A stretch of DNA of 64,000 nucleotides from Acanthosoma haemorrhoidale (GCA_930367205.1 OV884012.1:56317239-56381238); one strand, 5' to 3'; positions 22,701-36,330 are shown, counted from the stretch's first letter. Made by a program: numbers and translations. Notes: a model not told the origin generated them from the sequence alone.

Positions 22701-24756
22701 ATTTTTTATTCACTCAAGAAGATATAAGGCATTCACTGATCTAGGTCTATAATTAAATGGATAAACTTAACTAAAATAAAAGTTACCTTCGATAAATAAA
22801 ATATTATAGAATGTGTTTAAAATATGACAGGTGTAAATGCAGGTTAGTCCACCATTATACAAGATTCAGGAGAAGATGACTCAAGCATTAAACCCCGCTG
22901 AGCAGCCAATGGGACGCACCCTTGAATAATTCCTCCTTTATCGTCGAAGAGAGGGAATATTAGGGATGGAGCCCTCGGGGGGTGGTTAAATGCTCGCCAC
23001 TTTATAGCCCGCCAACCACACCCTTAGCGGTATTGAAATTTGATAGTGATAGGCGGAGGACATCTAAACTTCCAGGAGACAAACAAACAAAGGCATTTCA
23101 ACAAATAACATTTTAGAAGAAATAAAACTTTCTCTCTTGATAAATAAGAATACGAGTGCAGACATATTATGAAATGCAATGCGATAGAAAAACACAAGTA
23201 TGAATATGCATATACATAGTGGTACATACACGTTTGACTGCATGTCTACGTTTTTTTAATCTTTCTTCTGCACTTAACAAACAAATAAATGCGGAAAAGG
23301 AAACATTAAGAATGCGTACATTCGCTAAACACTTTACGCTGACAGAGTATGCGCTAACGAATTATTCCACATATTCTTCGCATTAATGCATTTATACTTC
23401 TTTAACTTAGCAGTGAAGTTTATTGATTAAAGTCAGAAGTGCACTTCCTTTATGCATGAGGCTGCACGCATTTCACGAAGCCGTAGAGAAACATCATAAT
23501 GCGAGCAATATTTTCATTACAAATTAAGGAAATGTTCAGTTTATGCCAGAATATGCACATCCTCATATATGCACATAATCACGATGTTTATTAAGAAGAA
23601 TCAGCTCCGGTAGAGATGAAGCAGAAAATTTATATTCACCTCGGTTGTACTGGGCAAGGCTTCAATGAAAAATTTATGTTTCACCGAACAATGTCTGTCG
23701 AGGGCAGTTAATGCATAAAGGAACAGTATATCGTAATCGGTCTACAAAATATACATGTATCCGTTCACTGCCGTTGATGGTAGTTTATTCACGAATAGCA
23801 TTTGTTTTCTTTTATTCTATTGACCACACCGCCTTTAAAGGTGCCAGTTTTCTTTTTAAAAACTGTCTTACAGTACAGTGGCCTCATAATCATTGGAATT
23901 GTGAGGGCCGGATCAGAACAAGTACAGTGCAAAGGTCTACTTGTCTCCTTGGTCCCTTAGTTACAAAGTTTAACAGTTTAGGAGGAATTATTTGCTTAAT
24001 AGATTCTTTGTGCATGTTAATATCCTTTAGTTAAAAGAATCCAATAGCGTGAGGAAAATGGTAATTTATCATACATAAAAACTGTACGGTAACTTCCATT
24101 CTATCTAGAGTAATTGGTTTGGTATGTACCAACATTAGAATCCAATACGAGATACAAAACATAATGACTAAACTGACATTGTCTAATGTTTTCTATTTAC
24201 CGCATGAATGGCGAGCTTTTAATAAATAATCTAATTAACATCGAAATTCCGAAACCGCTCTAGGCCTGCGGACTAGACTGATGAATCACGGCAACACAAT
24301 GGAATATGAAGCGTTTTAAATATTTCTAATCTGAAGTACCAAGCACAATTGGTAGCGCTACAAGAATGATTTCAATGTACCATACTCCGATAGATCAGTT
24401 TCTTATAATGTTACGTTGCAGTGTTGTCCGGTATCACTCTTTACCCTTGGGAAAACTTGAAGCGATAGTGGCCATGCGACGTTTCTTAAATGATAAAGGG
24501 CTAGTTGCTTCAATCGGTTACAGAGTGTATGTGGTTTTCGAACTCTTTGTATATATTATCAAAAGGGTGCAACAACTTGCTAGGAAAGGAGAATAGCAGA
24601 ACCTCCTAAAATTTCCAATTCTTCCAAATATAATTCCCAAGACTAACTCATAACTCAGAACTCATCTAGAATGCTATTATATTCTGTTCATCTAGAATGT
24701 AGTTAATATATTGTACCCAACATGAATGTCTATCTAAAGTTTCAAAAACATCCTCA
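16767..24756. other. Long AT-rich stretch, probably intronic; no gene supported
   Basis: About 8 kb without a convincing coding segment. Points of note: a GC-rich patch with a G13 run at 18340-18478, a possible recursive splice site at 19490, and a T-rich sequence at 19300-19440 with 'gacacagacagacacag'. The latter also occurs as 'acagacagacacaggc' near 16410, hinting at an old repeat family. There is also a GC-rich patch at 22870-23040. A plus-strand splice-bounded frame at about 20060-20118 is too short to trust. Confidence 0.4.
19472..19506 (-). other. Possible recursive splice site (ratchet point)
   Basis: On the minus strand 'ttatctcttttgcag' is followed at once by 'gtaagaga': a pyrimidine tract, CAG acceptor and GTAAG donor with no exon between them. 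The junction lies between 19490 and 19489. This is the signature described for zero-nucleotide exons in long insect introns. It lies between the candidate exons at 31.1 kb and 16.7 kb on the same strand, as expected if both belong to one gene. Confidence 0.4.
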
Positions 24757-25277
24757 TAGTGATAAAATTACAATCTGCCTTATTGGCCAATATGTGATTG
24801 TGATGAATGTTCTCATTCATGCCATATTTACAATTTCCATTCACTCCCTTATTCACAGGTTACTTACTAACAGACCAGAGACCTTCAAAATCCACATGGT
24901 TGTCACCTCCCTCACATGCGAAAGAGGAAGCGGGAGTCTTGGAAATTCATTCCCTCACGCTCCTCCGTCAGCCGCGGATACGATCCAGTGGAGGCTGACT
25001 AAGAACAAGAGAGCCACAGTCGCTTAGGACATGATAGGAGAAAGTGGCCATTGCCAGGACTCCCACTGTCCAGTATTTATAGCAGGTCACGAGGCCACTG
25101 CCGCTTTAGTCTCCAAGGATGATTGTAGGGATGAGTGGCAGAGTGTAATGACTGTGTTAGGGTATTAGGTTGATGGAATAGGTTTCGATGAAATTTCATT
25201 ATCTATTCCGTATGTCCAGATTGGCTTAAGCATAACTTTGTGGATTAGTGATTCATCTTTTATTATCTAAAGTTTAT
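24757..25277 (-). mobile_element. Jockey-clade LINE 3' end (copy 2), internally deleted
   Basis: Reverse-strand relative of the copies at 0.6-1.3 and 44.1-44.8 kb. In element orientation it opens with ORF2 sequence encoding 'LKPIWTYGI', then jumps over about 45 codons to the part equivalent to 'SNLSN..HDPVAQSLH'. It continues through the GC-rich 3' UTR to the end 'aggcagattgtaatttta'. Stops interrupt the frame. The internal deletion is private to this copy. Confidence 0.7.
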
Positions 25278-25478
25278 AGTAAAATATTGAAATCAGTGAT
25301 CTAGACGGAAATGTCTCCCGAGTCGTTCGCAACCCTGTCCAGACATCTAGAAAAGTTGCAGGCTAATAAATATGATAAAGGATGTGACTAAAAAAGACAT
25401 TGAACGGGCAATGCACCGGTCTCAGGGGCAGAGGTGGATCTACGGCAACAGCGAATTTCCCTGACGACTCCTGAACTC

Positions 25479-25523
25479 AATGAGTCACCGGACCATTGTT
25501 AACGAAACAATGACTGACTCATT
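25479..25523. promoter_or_regulatory. Interrupted palindrome with paired AP-1-like sites
   Basis: Outer arms AATGAGTCA (25479-25487) and TGACTCATT (25515-25523) are exact reverse complements. Inner arms CATTGTT (25494-25500) and AACAATG (25506-25512) also pair. Each outer arm contains TGAGTCA/TGACTCA, the AP-1 core. It could be regulatory, a small foldback remnant, or chance. There is no supporting context. Confidence 0.35.
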
Positions 25524-28500
25524 GATTTGGACTGGAAAATTGGCTGCCAACAAAGCAGCCTAACTTCATTGGCCTTTCACGCGAATCAGGCAATTGAATA
25601 ACAGCACAGGCTGTCTGTAAAATAAATGATTGTCTGTAGAAAATGAACGTGGTACAAGTATGAACGCGAGTGCATCGTCATGTATGATATGTAAGCATCT
25701 TGGTCCATAAACAGACGAGTCCATATAGCTCTTATGAAACAAAACATATTATGTGTTATCAGACACCAATTGTTTTCAGTATATTTTTCTTTTTATACGA
25801 CTTAGTACCACTCAACAACCGGAAATGTATTAATTAATGTTTAACATCCGCATTTGACTGTTTTAACTGTAATAATGCCAGCGACAGTGCGATAGCACGT
25901 ATACATTGCAAAATTAAACAGCTTGATTTTTCTTTCATTTATCCCTATACTGTTTCATGTCGCATAATTATTACTCTGAACAATCAACGATTCAAATACC
26001 CGGGACCTACCAGGTTTGATCCAGCTCCTCCTCCTCATTAAGAGGAGATATTCCATCGAGTTGAAATCATTCAAGCATTTCTTGGCATGCATGTAATATA
26101 TATATATGTAACATGTATGTAATACAATACACGATTGCAGGCTATGCATATAATATGAGTACAGTACATGATGCCAACACATATGTATGACTGTAACTAG
26201 ACTTTCGATTGGTTTAAACACAATTTAGGTAGAAACTTCATCTTTTATTCCGTAAAACTAAAGTTTGTTTTGAGCAAAAATAGAGCTTATAACATAAATA
26301 TTTTATAGAAATCAAACAAACGATCGAAAGAATCTGAAATTAAAAATAGTACCACTATAAAAAATCATTACACTACCAGCTTCTTATTCAATAGAAAAAT
26401 AAATAAATGAACAGAATACTATGCTCTTGATTAAATTGCTCGAAGCTGCGACCCATATTAAATTCAACAAGGCAGCGATTGTGAGTTAGAAATATGGCCT
26501 GACAGCAATTAGAGTAGACGGAGCCGTGTAAGGAGCTCCTACGTAGACTTACTGCGCTATTGAGAAAATTCCAAGTACAGTGGAGATAAAATTGTAAGTA
26601 TAACAAGCCAAATTAGTTTTGAATACTCAGAAAGTTAGGATGAAGTAAAATAATAAGTTAAAAGCTATGGCAGAGTAAGATTGGAAGAATAGTTTTCGAG
26701 TTTAATAAAAAAGCAAAGAGTAACTTGAAAAATCAAACAATAATTAAACAGAAAGCCACACAGAGCAAAATATTCAAACACATAAATTCCAATTAGTTAA
26801 CATCCTTAGTAAAGTGATTACCTTCTAAATCAAAAGTTTTGAACTGAAAGGATTAGAAATGGTTGAATCCAGATGGCACACATTTTTTTTTTTCCCCCAC
26901 GTTTAACGGCAGGAAAGTATAAGCAAGTGGATACACAACAACAACTGACTGCAAGGAAGGATGTTGAAGAGAAAATGGAAGCCGGTTAATACACATTTAA
27001 ATAAATCCTGTATATAAAAAGAGGTATATTCATGATCATTTAAAATCCTGCACCATATCATAAACACATCTTCTCAAAATGTATGGATACATTCATAGCA
27101 AATCATGCCAGTCAACCTATGATCTAAAGGTAATTGCTTAATTAAAGACATTCGCTGGTTTCTAAGGGATCGATATCGTTGGGTCATAGTAACACCATGT
27201 AATATGACCAAACAATCAAGTGACAAATTCAAAAGAGTTTGTGGTCTCGAAAACATACTTTCATGGTTAATGGCGTCATGTATAAGAAATCCGAATGGTA
27301 GAAGTATAGAAAAGAAAAATTATTCGAGAACAAACGAACTAAATGAAACCATATTTCTCAGCAAATGGTGAAAACGCAACAATAGTACATAAAAAAACAA
27401 CAATCAGTTTGATGCACAATAGATTAATTTATTGCGAAGAGAATTCTGTTAGCAATATTACGATATAAGTGCAAGTATGAGGCTATTCTGCAAGATGTGA
27501 GTCATCGAGAGTGGGTAGGAACACCACATGTGTTCCCCTTAGAAATGACTAACTCGCCAATGGATCAACAGCAGCACTGCAACAACATTGCATCTGGTAA
27601 AACTTAAAAGGTTTTTGAGTTTAAAAGAGAATTTTGGAATAAGTAATTTCATATTGCACTAGAGTATAATTAATTGGATGAAATTTCAAAATGGCACAGT
27701 CGGTAAAATATAATAATGGGTGACTTAAGATAATAGGCACATCGTTCCTGCCCTAGTTTGAACAAATTTGGGTATTGCAGACCAAAAATAACAAAACAAT
27801 AAAAACTAGACAGGCAGCGAATAAATAACTTACATAGGAGTAAATTTCCCCCCGAACACGGCGAAATCACTTTAAAGCACAACTATATCATTCTGTATGG
27901 GAAATTTTCGTTTTGATACAGACCTTACAATTATTAATAGTTTACAGTTATATTTGAATAATTAAAATTCTTGAATTAATTTCGTTTCATCGAAATAAAA
28001 TAGACTTAGCATAGATCGGGGTCGAAAATAGAAACATACCTTTTATATAAAGGTTTAAAGAGATTACACATCAAATCAACTTCAGTATAAATAAAAACTT
28101 ATATTGAAATAATATTTTATTACCTTTAAAGCAGACTTTCCTCTAATTTTGCATTTCTTCACGATCTTCAATCAATCAAAAAAAACAGGAAATTCAAGGG
28201 GCATTGAAGAAGATCATATGTTCGGACACATATTTATGTTAATGTCTGTCATCAAGGGAGCAGTGAATAAATTATAACAAAAAATAATAGAGAAATATAA
28301 CTAGGGTGTTATTGAATACATGTTGTGCATTTCCAGGATTACCAAAATTGAATTAAGAAGATGTACGGTTTGTTTCAATGAATAGGGGTTTTTAGATTTT
28401 AGTTTAAGATTAAATATTCGCTCAAGTTTCATCAGAGAGATATGAACAAGTGAAAATACTGAGGGCACAGATCGAAATGACAATTGTTTACGAAAATTTC

Positions 28501-31124
28501 AAGATTGATTTCGTCTATAATCTAATGATCTAAAAAGCAAGAAGAATCACAATTTCAAATGGGTAAAGAGCGTTTGGTAGATGTATGTTTACTAAGCCTT
28601 TTATTTAAAGTGTTATTTTGTGGCACTGGTAAACTGATTTAACTGATACCTTAACACTTCCTGACGCAACAGTCCAATGAGGGACGACTCTACAAGAAAC
28701 TTCACGAGGCTCCATCTTTTACTGCCCTCTAGTTTCTGTCATAAATTAGGACTCTCGCTTCCTGTACTACAACACACCTCTTCCACTAGATATGTTTATG
28801 TTTCTTCCAGTATCTACTTCAGGATTTCACACTGTTCCAATCTGCCAACACTACTCTATACAATTCACGTTTCGGAAGAACAGACCTTACGGATGTCCCA
28901 GTAAGCTTTCGTTATCTACATCTTTCTTGTTGCTGTACTTGAGAGTTGCTGCCTTAGGCCTAAAGAACATTTATTGGGATCTATCACTTCCCGAAAGATT
29001 ATCTCCTGCAAACAATCGATGGTGGCTTGAAAGACAACATACCATAATAATCCAAGAGAGAAACGTGGTCACACCATGCAAAGGCTATTGCTTCAACCTG
29101 TTCAAAATAAAGCAATATGTCTACCCGAATGGGACTCTGATAAAGTAACAAAAACTAGTTTATAATAAAAATTATATTTAGGGGAAAAAAGAAGTTTAAA
29201 TGACAAACTAAAGTTATAAATTAAGTGTAAATATCAATGTAATCACGAGGTTAGTATAAAGATTACAATACTTAACGCTCATAACGCTATGGGTTTTTAC
29301 CTTTATAATTCATCATAGCTAATTCCCAAGCGTTACCAATCAACGAAGTTCTGCCGTGAGTAACTAAGCATGAACTGCTAAAGCATAGCGGTTACTTTTC
29401 ATGCTATATCTTAAAAGCAAGCATTTTTTCCCTGGTAATTTAATCATATACATTTCAGATATAATAGATACTCTTCTTCAGAGTGAAGAATACCTGAACA
29501 GTATAGCCTATAGACTATGATCGGTCACAGTGAGCAGCCTTTGTCCAGCCCAGCAGCGGTAGGCAGCCAACACGTCCCCATGGCTATGCCCGCATTTTCG
29601 CTTCAAAAGAGATCCACAAGCAGAGGCATTTTATAGGGCTATTCAGTACGAGAGCAGGATATAAAATGCAGCCTTCGAATAAGGCCTATCTGGGTAAAAT
29701 TTTATGGGAAAAAAAAAACAATTATAAAAGTTGAATAATCAGCTCACAGGTTGCGGCCTAGACATTTAAATCATATCATTAGGAAAAATAAATTCATTAT
29801 TCTTTCACACAATTTATTTATTATTCGCTATTTCAATGGAAAGGGTTAAGATGTAATCTAGATACAAATTATTAATTTCTGGTTAGAACGTGTTTTGATT
29901 ATACAACAATTCAAATAGGACATAACTATCCGTAGAATATCTATAAAGAAAAAGAATAATTCAAAAGGGACCATTAGTCGTCGAATAAGGAAAGTATTTG
30001 AAACAGGGTCAGGGATATCGTTCGGACTATACTTTCAGCTTAGTCAGAAAGTAGAAAGACACAATACAATTTCAGACACTGATTATTAGTTCTGCTTGTG
30101 AAGAATGAAGCCCAACGAAATTATTCAAGTACAAAATTTATTAGTAAGGTATGTAACTAACCTTGCAAGTTTTAAAAAAAAATAAATGTGAAAGAATAAA
30201 AGAGCACATTATTTTCTTGAATGAATATTAAGTGGCTATGAGTATCCTGCCAGGAACTTTCTTATTCTTGAACCTTCACGGTAACTAAAAACAGTTTTTA
30301 AAATAAAGTAAATAAAAAGACAAACGAAAAAGGTACCTTTAAAATTGGTCAAGACTGGGGATTTTTACTATTGGTTGTCAAGAGTTTTGTTGCGTATTTC
30401 AGACACTAATTTGGTCATAATATTAGATGCATTTCTACACATTTTTTTGTATTGATCATCAGTTCATCATCTCAGTTATCAGTAATCATTTCACAATTTT
30501 TGTGATGATATATTGAACCAAATTAAATCAATAGAATTATAGAATTAGCTATAATAATTCTATACTACTACCTATAATATTTCAATATATATGAATATAT
30601 TATATTCATTGAGTCATCACATTTCATGTTTCATTAGGTACATTCAAACAACTATGATTCTTCCTTCTTTGTAGGTTAAAAATAATTTCATTTTGCAAAC
30701 TTGTGCTTTTTTATGCTGTGTGCCTTAAACAGTAAATCACTTGTTGACCGATTCCTTTGCACATGATCGACCGGTTGAGAAAAGTCTGACTCCTTCCCAA
30801 TCGCGTGCAGAAACCAACTGTACAGAAAAAACAAATGGAACATGCTTGGATTGAATGAAAATTAGGTTCAATAAACCACATTGTAGGTTAAAAAATGAAC
30901 AATGAACACATTAATTCACGCTTGATTGCAGAAAAGAACTGTCAAGACTGAGATCTTAATGAATAGGACTAAGCAGAAGTAGGAAGACAATTACTACAAA
31001 TACAAAGAATGAACAGAAGCCCTGCCTCCTCTGATAAAAAATAAAGCAGATGAAAATGATTCTTGTGGTTGACTTTTCCAATATAGCATTAAATATATAA
31101 AATGTGGCATCAGGATATATATAC
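25524..31124. other. Unassigned AT-rich stretch, probably intronic
   Basis: No coding exon, transposon or RNA gene could be supported. The longest open frame (28792-29148, plus strand) has no recognisable motif. A GC-richer patch at 29520-29640 has no identity. Confidence 0.4.
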
Positions 31125-31636
31125 CTTGCTAGGTTTCCTTTGGTCCCAGACAGGTTCATCCACACCGGAGCCGACGGACCCCCTCCTGTTGGGGTCCCAA
31201 GAGTTCCTCCTGAGACCGCCTCCCTCCAATGAGTCGGTGGAGAAGCGGCGAGTGCCGAGGCAGTTGGGGGATAGGGAGTCCCTGCGTAAACTGTTGGGGA
31301 AGGCAGAGGGGTGCTGGTCCCGGAGGCCCTGCTGGGCCCCAGGGCCGAGGACAAGAGAGTCTCTTCTTCGGAGGCATGCTGCCGGAGGGTGGGCCTCTAC
31401 AGATAAAGAACCCCGCCTCTCGAGGACCACGGACCCACGCCGCTGGGGGTGGACCCCACAGGAGCCATCGGCCTCCAGGGAGACCTCCACCACCTCCGTG
31501 CTTAACTGCCTGAAGAGCGCGTCCAGTCGCTTCACCGCTGCCGCCATCACTGTGTGCTCCTCCGGTGCCCCCTCCTCTAGCTGCTGCAGTCCAAGGCCGT
31601 CCTCTCCGCTCTCGGCCCACCCGCTCTGTCTCCTTT
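31125..31636 (-). CDS. GC-rich coding exon with Arg-Arg-x-Ser repeats, host gene
   Basis: About 512 bp of strongly GC-rich sequence in AT-rich surroundings. On the minus strand the frame is open from an acceptor-like 'tttacttag' (exon start 31636) to a donor at 31124-31119, AAG before GTATAT. An alternative acceptor 11 nt inside would give phase 0. The predicted segment of about 170 aa holds a possible amphipathic stretch, 'MAAAVKRLDALFRQLSTEVV'. It then has seven RRxS-type motifs (RRGS twice, RRRDS, RRDS, RRFS, RRNS, RRGS), resembling basophilic (PKA-type) kinase sites, and ends 'RKPSK'. The internal ATG at 31545-31547 has purines at -3 and +4 and could be an alternative start. No catalytic domain is seen. 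The protein is not identified. Confidence 0.72.
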
Positions 31637-34600
31637 CTAAGTAAACAATCGGGGCAATGCAGCAGGTATTTCAATTTCCCAATAATGTAGATCATTCACC
31701 ACAGCCATTTGAGAACTCACAAGTCAGGAATAGGCTTATTAGTGTCACTTATTAAGCTTAGTTTCGCACAAAATCACTTGTCAAATCCGGTTTGTCCATA
31801 AAGTGTTTAAAAAAAACAAATCACTGAAATTGGCCTGCATCACACAAAATTTTACAGAAACGAAAAAATGCAAACAATATTTTATAAACAACCCGGCTAC
31901 ACTTCATATTTTCATTAAATGTAACATCATATATTGTGTTGCTAAGCTAAACAGTTTTCATATAAAAGAGCCTTTATTTATTACGCGTACAATTAGATTA
32001 CGCCTTTATTTAGATATCTACAATTAATAGCTTTAGTACCTCACGATAAATTGAAGAAAAAGGTAAATGACATTTAATGTTGTGTCTAAGATGCAAGAAC
32101 AAGTCGCCTTGACGTCACATGCCCCCTCTAGTAACTTGATGTGATGTATTTAAGTCGTTAACTCGTGAGGGACAGGTTTTAATGATGTACATTTCTGTTT
32201 ATGTTATAGTAATTCGGGAAATTCTCGTTACACACTGAAGTTTCACTAACTATTTGTTGTTTAAATCACGTGCATTGGAGCAATATTGGAAGGAAAATTG
32301 AACAAATTATTCTAAGTGCCAAAACTATGAGCATTCAATTGAAAGAAAATAAAAAATAGACGCAAATTAATTAAATATTATATATATGGAAGCAATCCAT
32401 TAATAAAGACCCGGAAAACACCCAAGAAACACTAGCTCAATGTTTTCTGATAGGCAATGAACGATCTGTGTCGTGGCATACCCTGAAGCAAGCAAACATG
32501 GTGGTGCAGACCTGCCATAAGCCCCGTTCCCATACTGTGATGATTGCCACGACTGGTCAATGGGATGTCTTTTATTGCACCGTGGGAACGCTAAGATCTG
32601 TCATGGGTCGAAGAGGTGCGGGGTGGCCTGTCCTTTCTCGTGGAATGTTGGTAAATGCTTCACACATTAAAGTCTTCTACTTCCACCGGACGACAAACCA
32701 ATCGTGCACCCGTTTCCATGTCCAAGTTTGTTGTAAAGTAGTTCATAACAGAGTGGAATAATGAAGATATCATGGAGTTTTAGGATTTCTACGAAGGAGA
32801 ACCTATTGCATATATGGAATCCACATAAAGGACATGAAGATAGAAACTAAGAGTATGATAATTGGAAACGTATTCAACTTAATATTAGTATGGACTGTAT
32901 TTTGAAAGAACTTAAAAAGAATTAAGAATATATGATATATAAGTTAAAAACAATTGTAAAACTCGGGCTGGCACGAACGAAATATACAAGCCAGAATGGT
33001 TTGCGGAACTGAAGCTATTTTCTTTTATAAGCTAGAGGTATTTTCTTATATTAAATTAGTAAAATTCCTTAAATACTAGTTTTTATGGTTTCGTTGTTTT
33101 TTTCAAAACCTCGACAATGGCCGAATCTTAAATTTTTGAATTTGGAACAAGGAAACAAACACAACTGAAGGAACATCTGGCGTGGTGTGTTAAGAAGGGG
33201 GCAAGAGGTAGCCAAACCAACGCACTGAAGAAACAGTTCCCTGTCCGGACCGCAAGTGCGGAAGTTCAAAACTCCCGCATCTCAAGGCACGGCTATTATC
33301 GCAGGAACGGGGCTTCAATAAAATTTCAGTAATTAGCAGCATACATGGTACCACCATAACCACCATGAAGACAACAATTAATGCTGTTAGCTCCATTCAG
33401 TCCAAAGACATGGCTTAATACAGAAGAACATACACAGCAGAAAGCTTAAGGGTCAGAATACAAAATGTGCTAGGCCCGGATTGGGTAATGGGGGCGAGGT
33501 GGCTTCAGCGGCCTCGTTTGTCTATAAACGCACATTTCTATAGATCAGTGTTTCCTAGCAACAAGCCAACCTTCGGTATCCGTCGGATTGCCCATATCAG
33601 GATTGTTTATGCTAATAGCACATCGTTTAGAAGAACCATAGTGTCTCATTAAAATATCTGTCCTATAGCTATTATTTAGTATTAGTACAAATTAACTACC
33701 CATTGCAAACGTTCATATCACTTACTGTATAAATAAATTTGTTTCAAACTGAGATGCCTTTGAAGAAACTTCACAATGGAAGTTGATGAAGTGCCTTGAC
33801 TTCAGTTGTGTAGGAGATTCCTGGAAACTTTGAATTTACTTCAAAAAAAGGCTTACAGGAAGAGTAACCGTTGGTTTTTTTGAAATTTGACTATGCGAAA
33901 AAAGCAAATGAGGGCAGATCTCTGACGCCCACCTGAAGTGGTATAATAATAACCTACACTACAAGAATACGTAACAAAAGCTATTGATCAGTCGCAGGAA
34001 GTTTAACAGTAAAATTTGAGGATTGTGAGATGAACATCTGTGGAATTATACGGGAGGAAGATTCAAATAACGATATTTGTTAGGACTTAAATAAAATTGG
34101 CGTCCGTCACTCTTAATATTAAGGGCTGAATAATTCGATGGGACTAAATTGTTTCATAACATATCAGTTATAGTTCATATCAGTTACTACATGTATTTCC
34201 AAATTAACTACTTTGGTCTCAATTAAAACAAATGTAGCCCCGCAAGAGTAATAGCAAAGTGAAATTTACTAAACCTGTTAACAACGGTATCTTCCCATAA
34301 ACCGTTTCTACAAAGACTTACTACAAATAACAAATGCATTATAAAGACCAACTTTTGAATTTGAATCATCCTACTTTTAGATATAAGACAAAGTCTGGTA
34401 ATTGATCGTTAGTAGTTATTATTATCAAGCCCTGAAGATTTTTTTGTGTACAACTCTTTTCAAAGAAAGCGTATATACAAAGGCATATATGCAAATACTG
34501 TTACAGGGATGTATTGGTTTTCGTTTGGTAAAGGTTCTATCACAAGAATATTTTATCTTTACTCGTTGGGTAAAACGGAATTGTAAAACACCCTTGTTTT

Positions 34601-35700
34601 GTTCAGTTTTACAGCTCTTTGAGCTGTAATCAGGAAAATTAGGGTTAAAAAGATTTTAGGGAGGTGTCCGAGCAGATTGCGTGTCAATAAAAAAACAACT
34701 AAAAATCAAATGCCTATTTCGGGTCGTCACTAAGGGGTGCCTGATCACCCTAGCCCTGGTGACAAGTGCGGATTGTTCGAGTTTATAACCTGGACAATCG
34801 TTCCATGACGGCGTTACTATCTGACTTTATTTATGATAGGTATGTGCCCCGACAATGCACTATGTTCAAGAGAAGAGGTACAGAGGTTTCATAAAGAATT
34901 AGTCAAGTTTTCAGAGTTCGAGCGGAAACCAAGCATCACCGAGTAAAGGTCCCGAGAGACTAATCAACAGGGCCAGGGCCCAAAAGGGTTGTTACGTTTA
35001 TGACTGTTTATGACCTGTCTCATGTGCCTTAGTTGGCTTCCGCCTTTTATTGCTTAACACATTGGCAATGATTCATATTTGTTTATAATACATTTAGTCC
35101 ATGTTATTTTACTTTTGCTTACAATATATATGCAATAGAGTATAGGGTGATTTATCTTATGTAGTTAGCGGTCGCTACCGCCTAAAAACACATCGAAAAC
35201 AGAGATTAACGTCAGTGAGATATTCAAGGTCTTCCTCTAGAGCTTCAACTTAAAAAATAAAAAAAATGCGTTCGGATAAGAATAGCTAAAATAACGTAAT
35301 TTATAAAATATAAGATTATAAAATAAATAAATGGCTAAAAATAATGTAATAAACTTTATTTCAAAAACCAACAACAATGTGATTACTGTAAAAAAACATT
35401 CACTAAAGGAAAACATCCTGAAAGAAGCTGAACAACAAGGTGACAAATGTGCACTATTAAAATAAAAGATCGCGTTTGTCGGATTCGGTTGTACATGATG
35501 GGAGATACCTCATGTTTTGTCACATGAACAACAGTATAAATTACCAGTAAATAAATGGCTGAAATGAATGGTCTCAATCGTTCAACCATCAATGAGGCTA
35601 AGGCACACATTTGAATAACCCAAATGACCATCATTTCATTAAAAGAATTGTTACATGCGATGGAAAGTGAGTATATAAGAGAAACCCTAGGACCAAAAAC
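31637..35700. other. Unassigned stretch, probably intronic
   Basis: Nothing was firmly recognised. The interval 32460-32760 is GC-richer with a 97-codon plus-strand frame lacking known motifs. Near 34650-34800 a tRNA A-box-like 'gtgtccgagcag' precedes a degenerate B-box-like 'ttgttcgagtt', faintly suggesting a tRNA-derived SINE, but the spacing is wrong for a tRNA gene. Confidence 0.35.
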
Positions 35701-35914
35701 AATGGTTAGAGTGCCATAAGCCTGCTGTGCAATGGTTAGAGTGCCATAAGCCTGCTGTGCAATGGTTAGAGTGCCATTAGCCTGCTGTGCAATGGTTAGA
35801 GTGCCATCAGCCTGCTGTGCAATGGTTAGAGTGCCATCAGCCTGCTGTGCAATGGTTAGAGTGCCATCAGCCTGCTGTGCAATGGTTAGAGTGCCATCAG
35901 CCTGCTGTGCAATG
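35701..35914 (+). repeat. 30-bp minisatellite, seven units
   Basis: Seven perfect-length 30-bp units containing 'ggttagagtgcc' and 'gcctgctgtgc' run from 35701 to 35910. The variable triplet changes in order along the array: two units with ATAAG, one with ATTAG, then four with ATCAG. This shows directional spread of a variant. The length is a multiple of three, so a frame is open through it, but there is no evidence of translation. Confidence 0.95.
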
Positions 35915-36068
35915 CTCTTTGTATTTTGGAATTACGGATATTTAATTCATTCCAGAAGGACCGACCATTGATTCAGAACTTTATAATGATCAGTTACGAA
36001 TAATGTATGATGTTGTGACCAACATGTTGTGGTTTTGTTATTGAATGGTTTCTTTGTTATTATTGTTG

Positions 36069-36330
36069 GTTGTTAGTAACGCCCAACCACACACTTCTCG
36101 TTACACGAAACTAAAAAGTTCAAAACTGGATGGGATTGAGCTTCTCCCTCCCGCTGCTTATAATCTGAAGTTAGCACCTCCCGACTACCATCTGTTCTGG
36201 TAAATGCATCAATATTAAAGAAAAAACCTTCAATTGTCTGGACGAGGCTCAAAATAGAGTTGCAGAATTCTTCCGTTGAAAACCTAAAGAGAAGGCTTGT
36301 GAAGGAATCCGACAATTAGCCTCGAGATGG
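36069..36330 (+). pseudogene. Mariner-family transposase fragment (C-terminal)
   Basis: The plus-strand frame reads 'NAQPHTSRYTKL', then 'LDGIELLPPAAYNLKLAPPD', then 'YHLFW' and a stop. This matches the mariner block 'DNARPHTA...LPHPPYSPDLAPSDYHLF'. The second catalytic Asp (before NA.PH) is replaced by Ser, while the third Asp is kept (PPDYHLF). Downstream sequence is out of frame. No TIRs were found. It is an inactive relic about 80 codons long. Confidence 0.7.

Noticed and set aside
22870..23040. GC-richer patch with a TATA-like and a CCAAT-like motif
   Set aside because: The two motifs have the wrong order for either strand, and no exon follows.
34640..34800. tRNA-like A and B boxes suggesting a tRNA gene or SINE
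   Set aside because: Spacing is too large and no cloverleaf can be drawn; the boxes are degenerate.
35762..35971. Frame encoding repeated 'MVRVPSACCA'
   Set aside because: Direct product of the 30-bp minisatellite with no exon signals.
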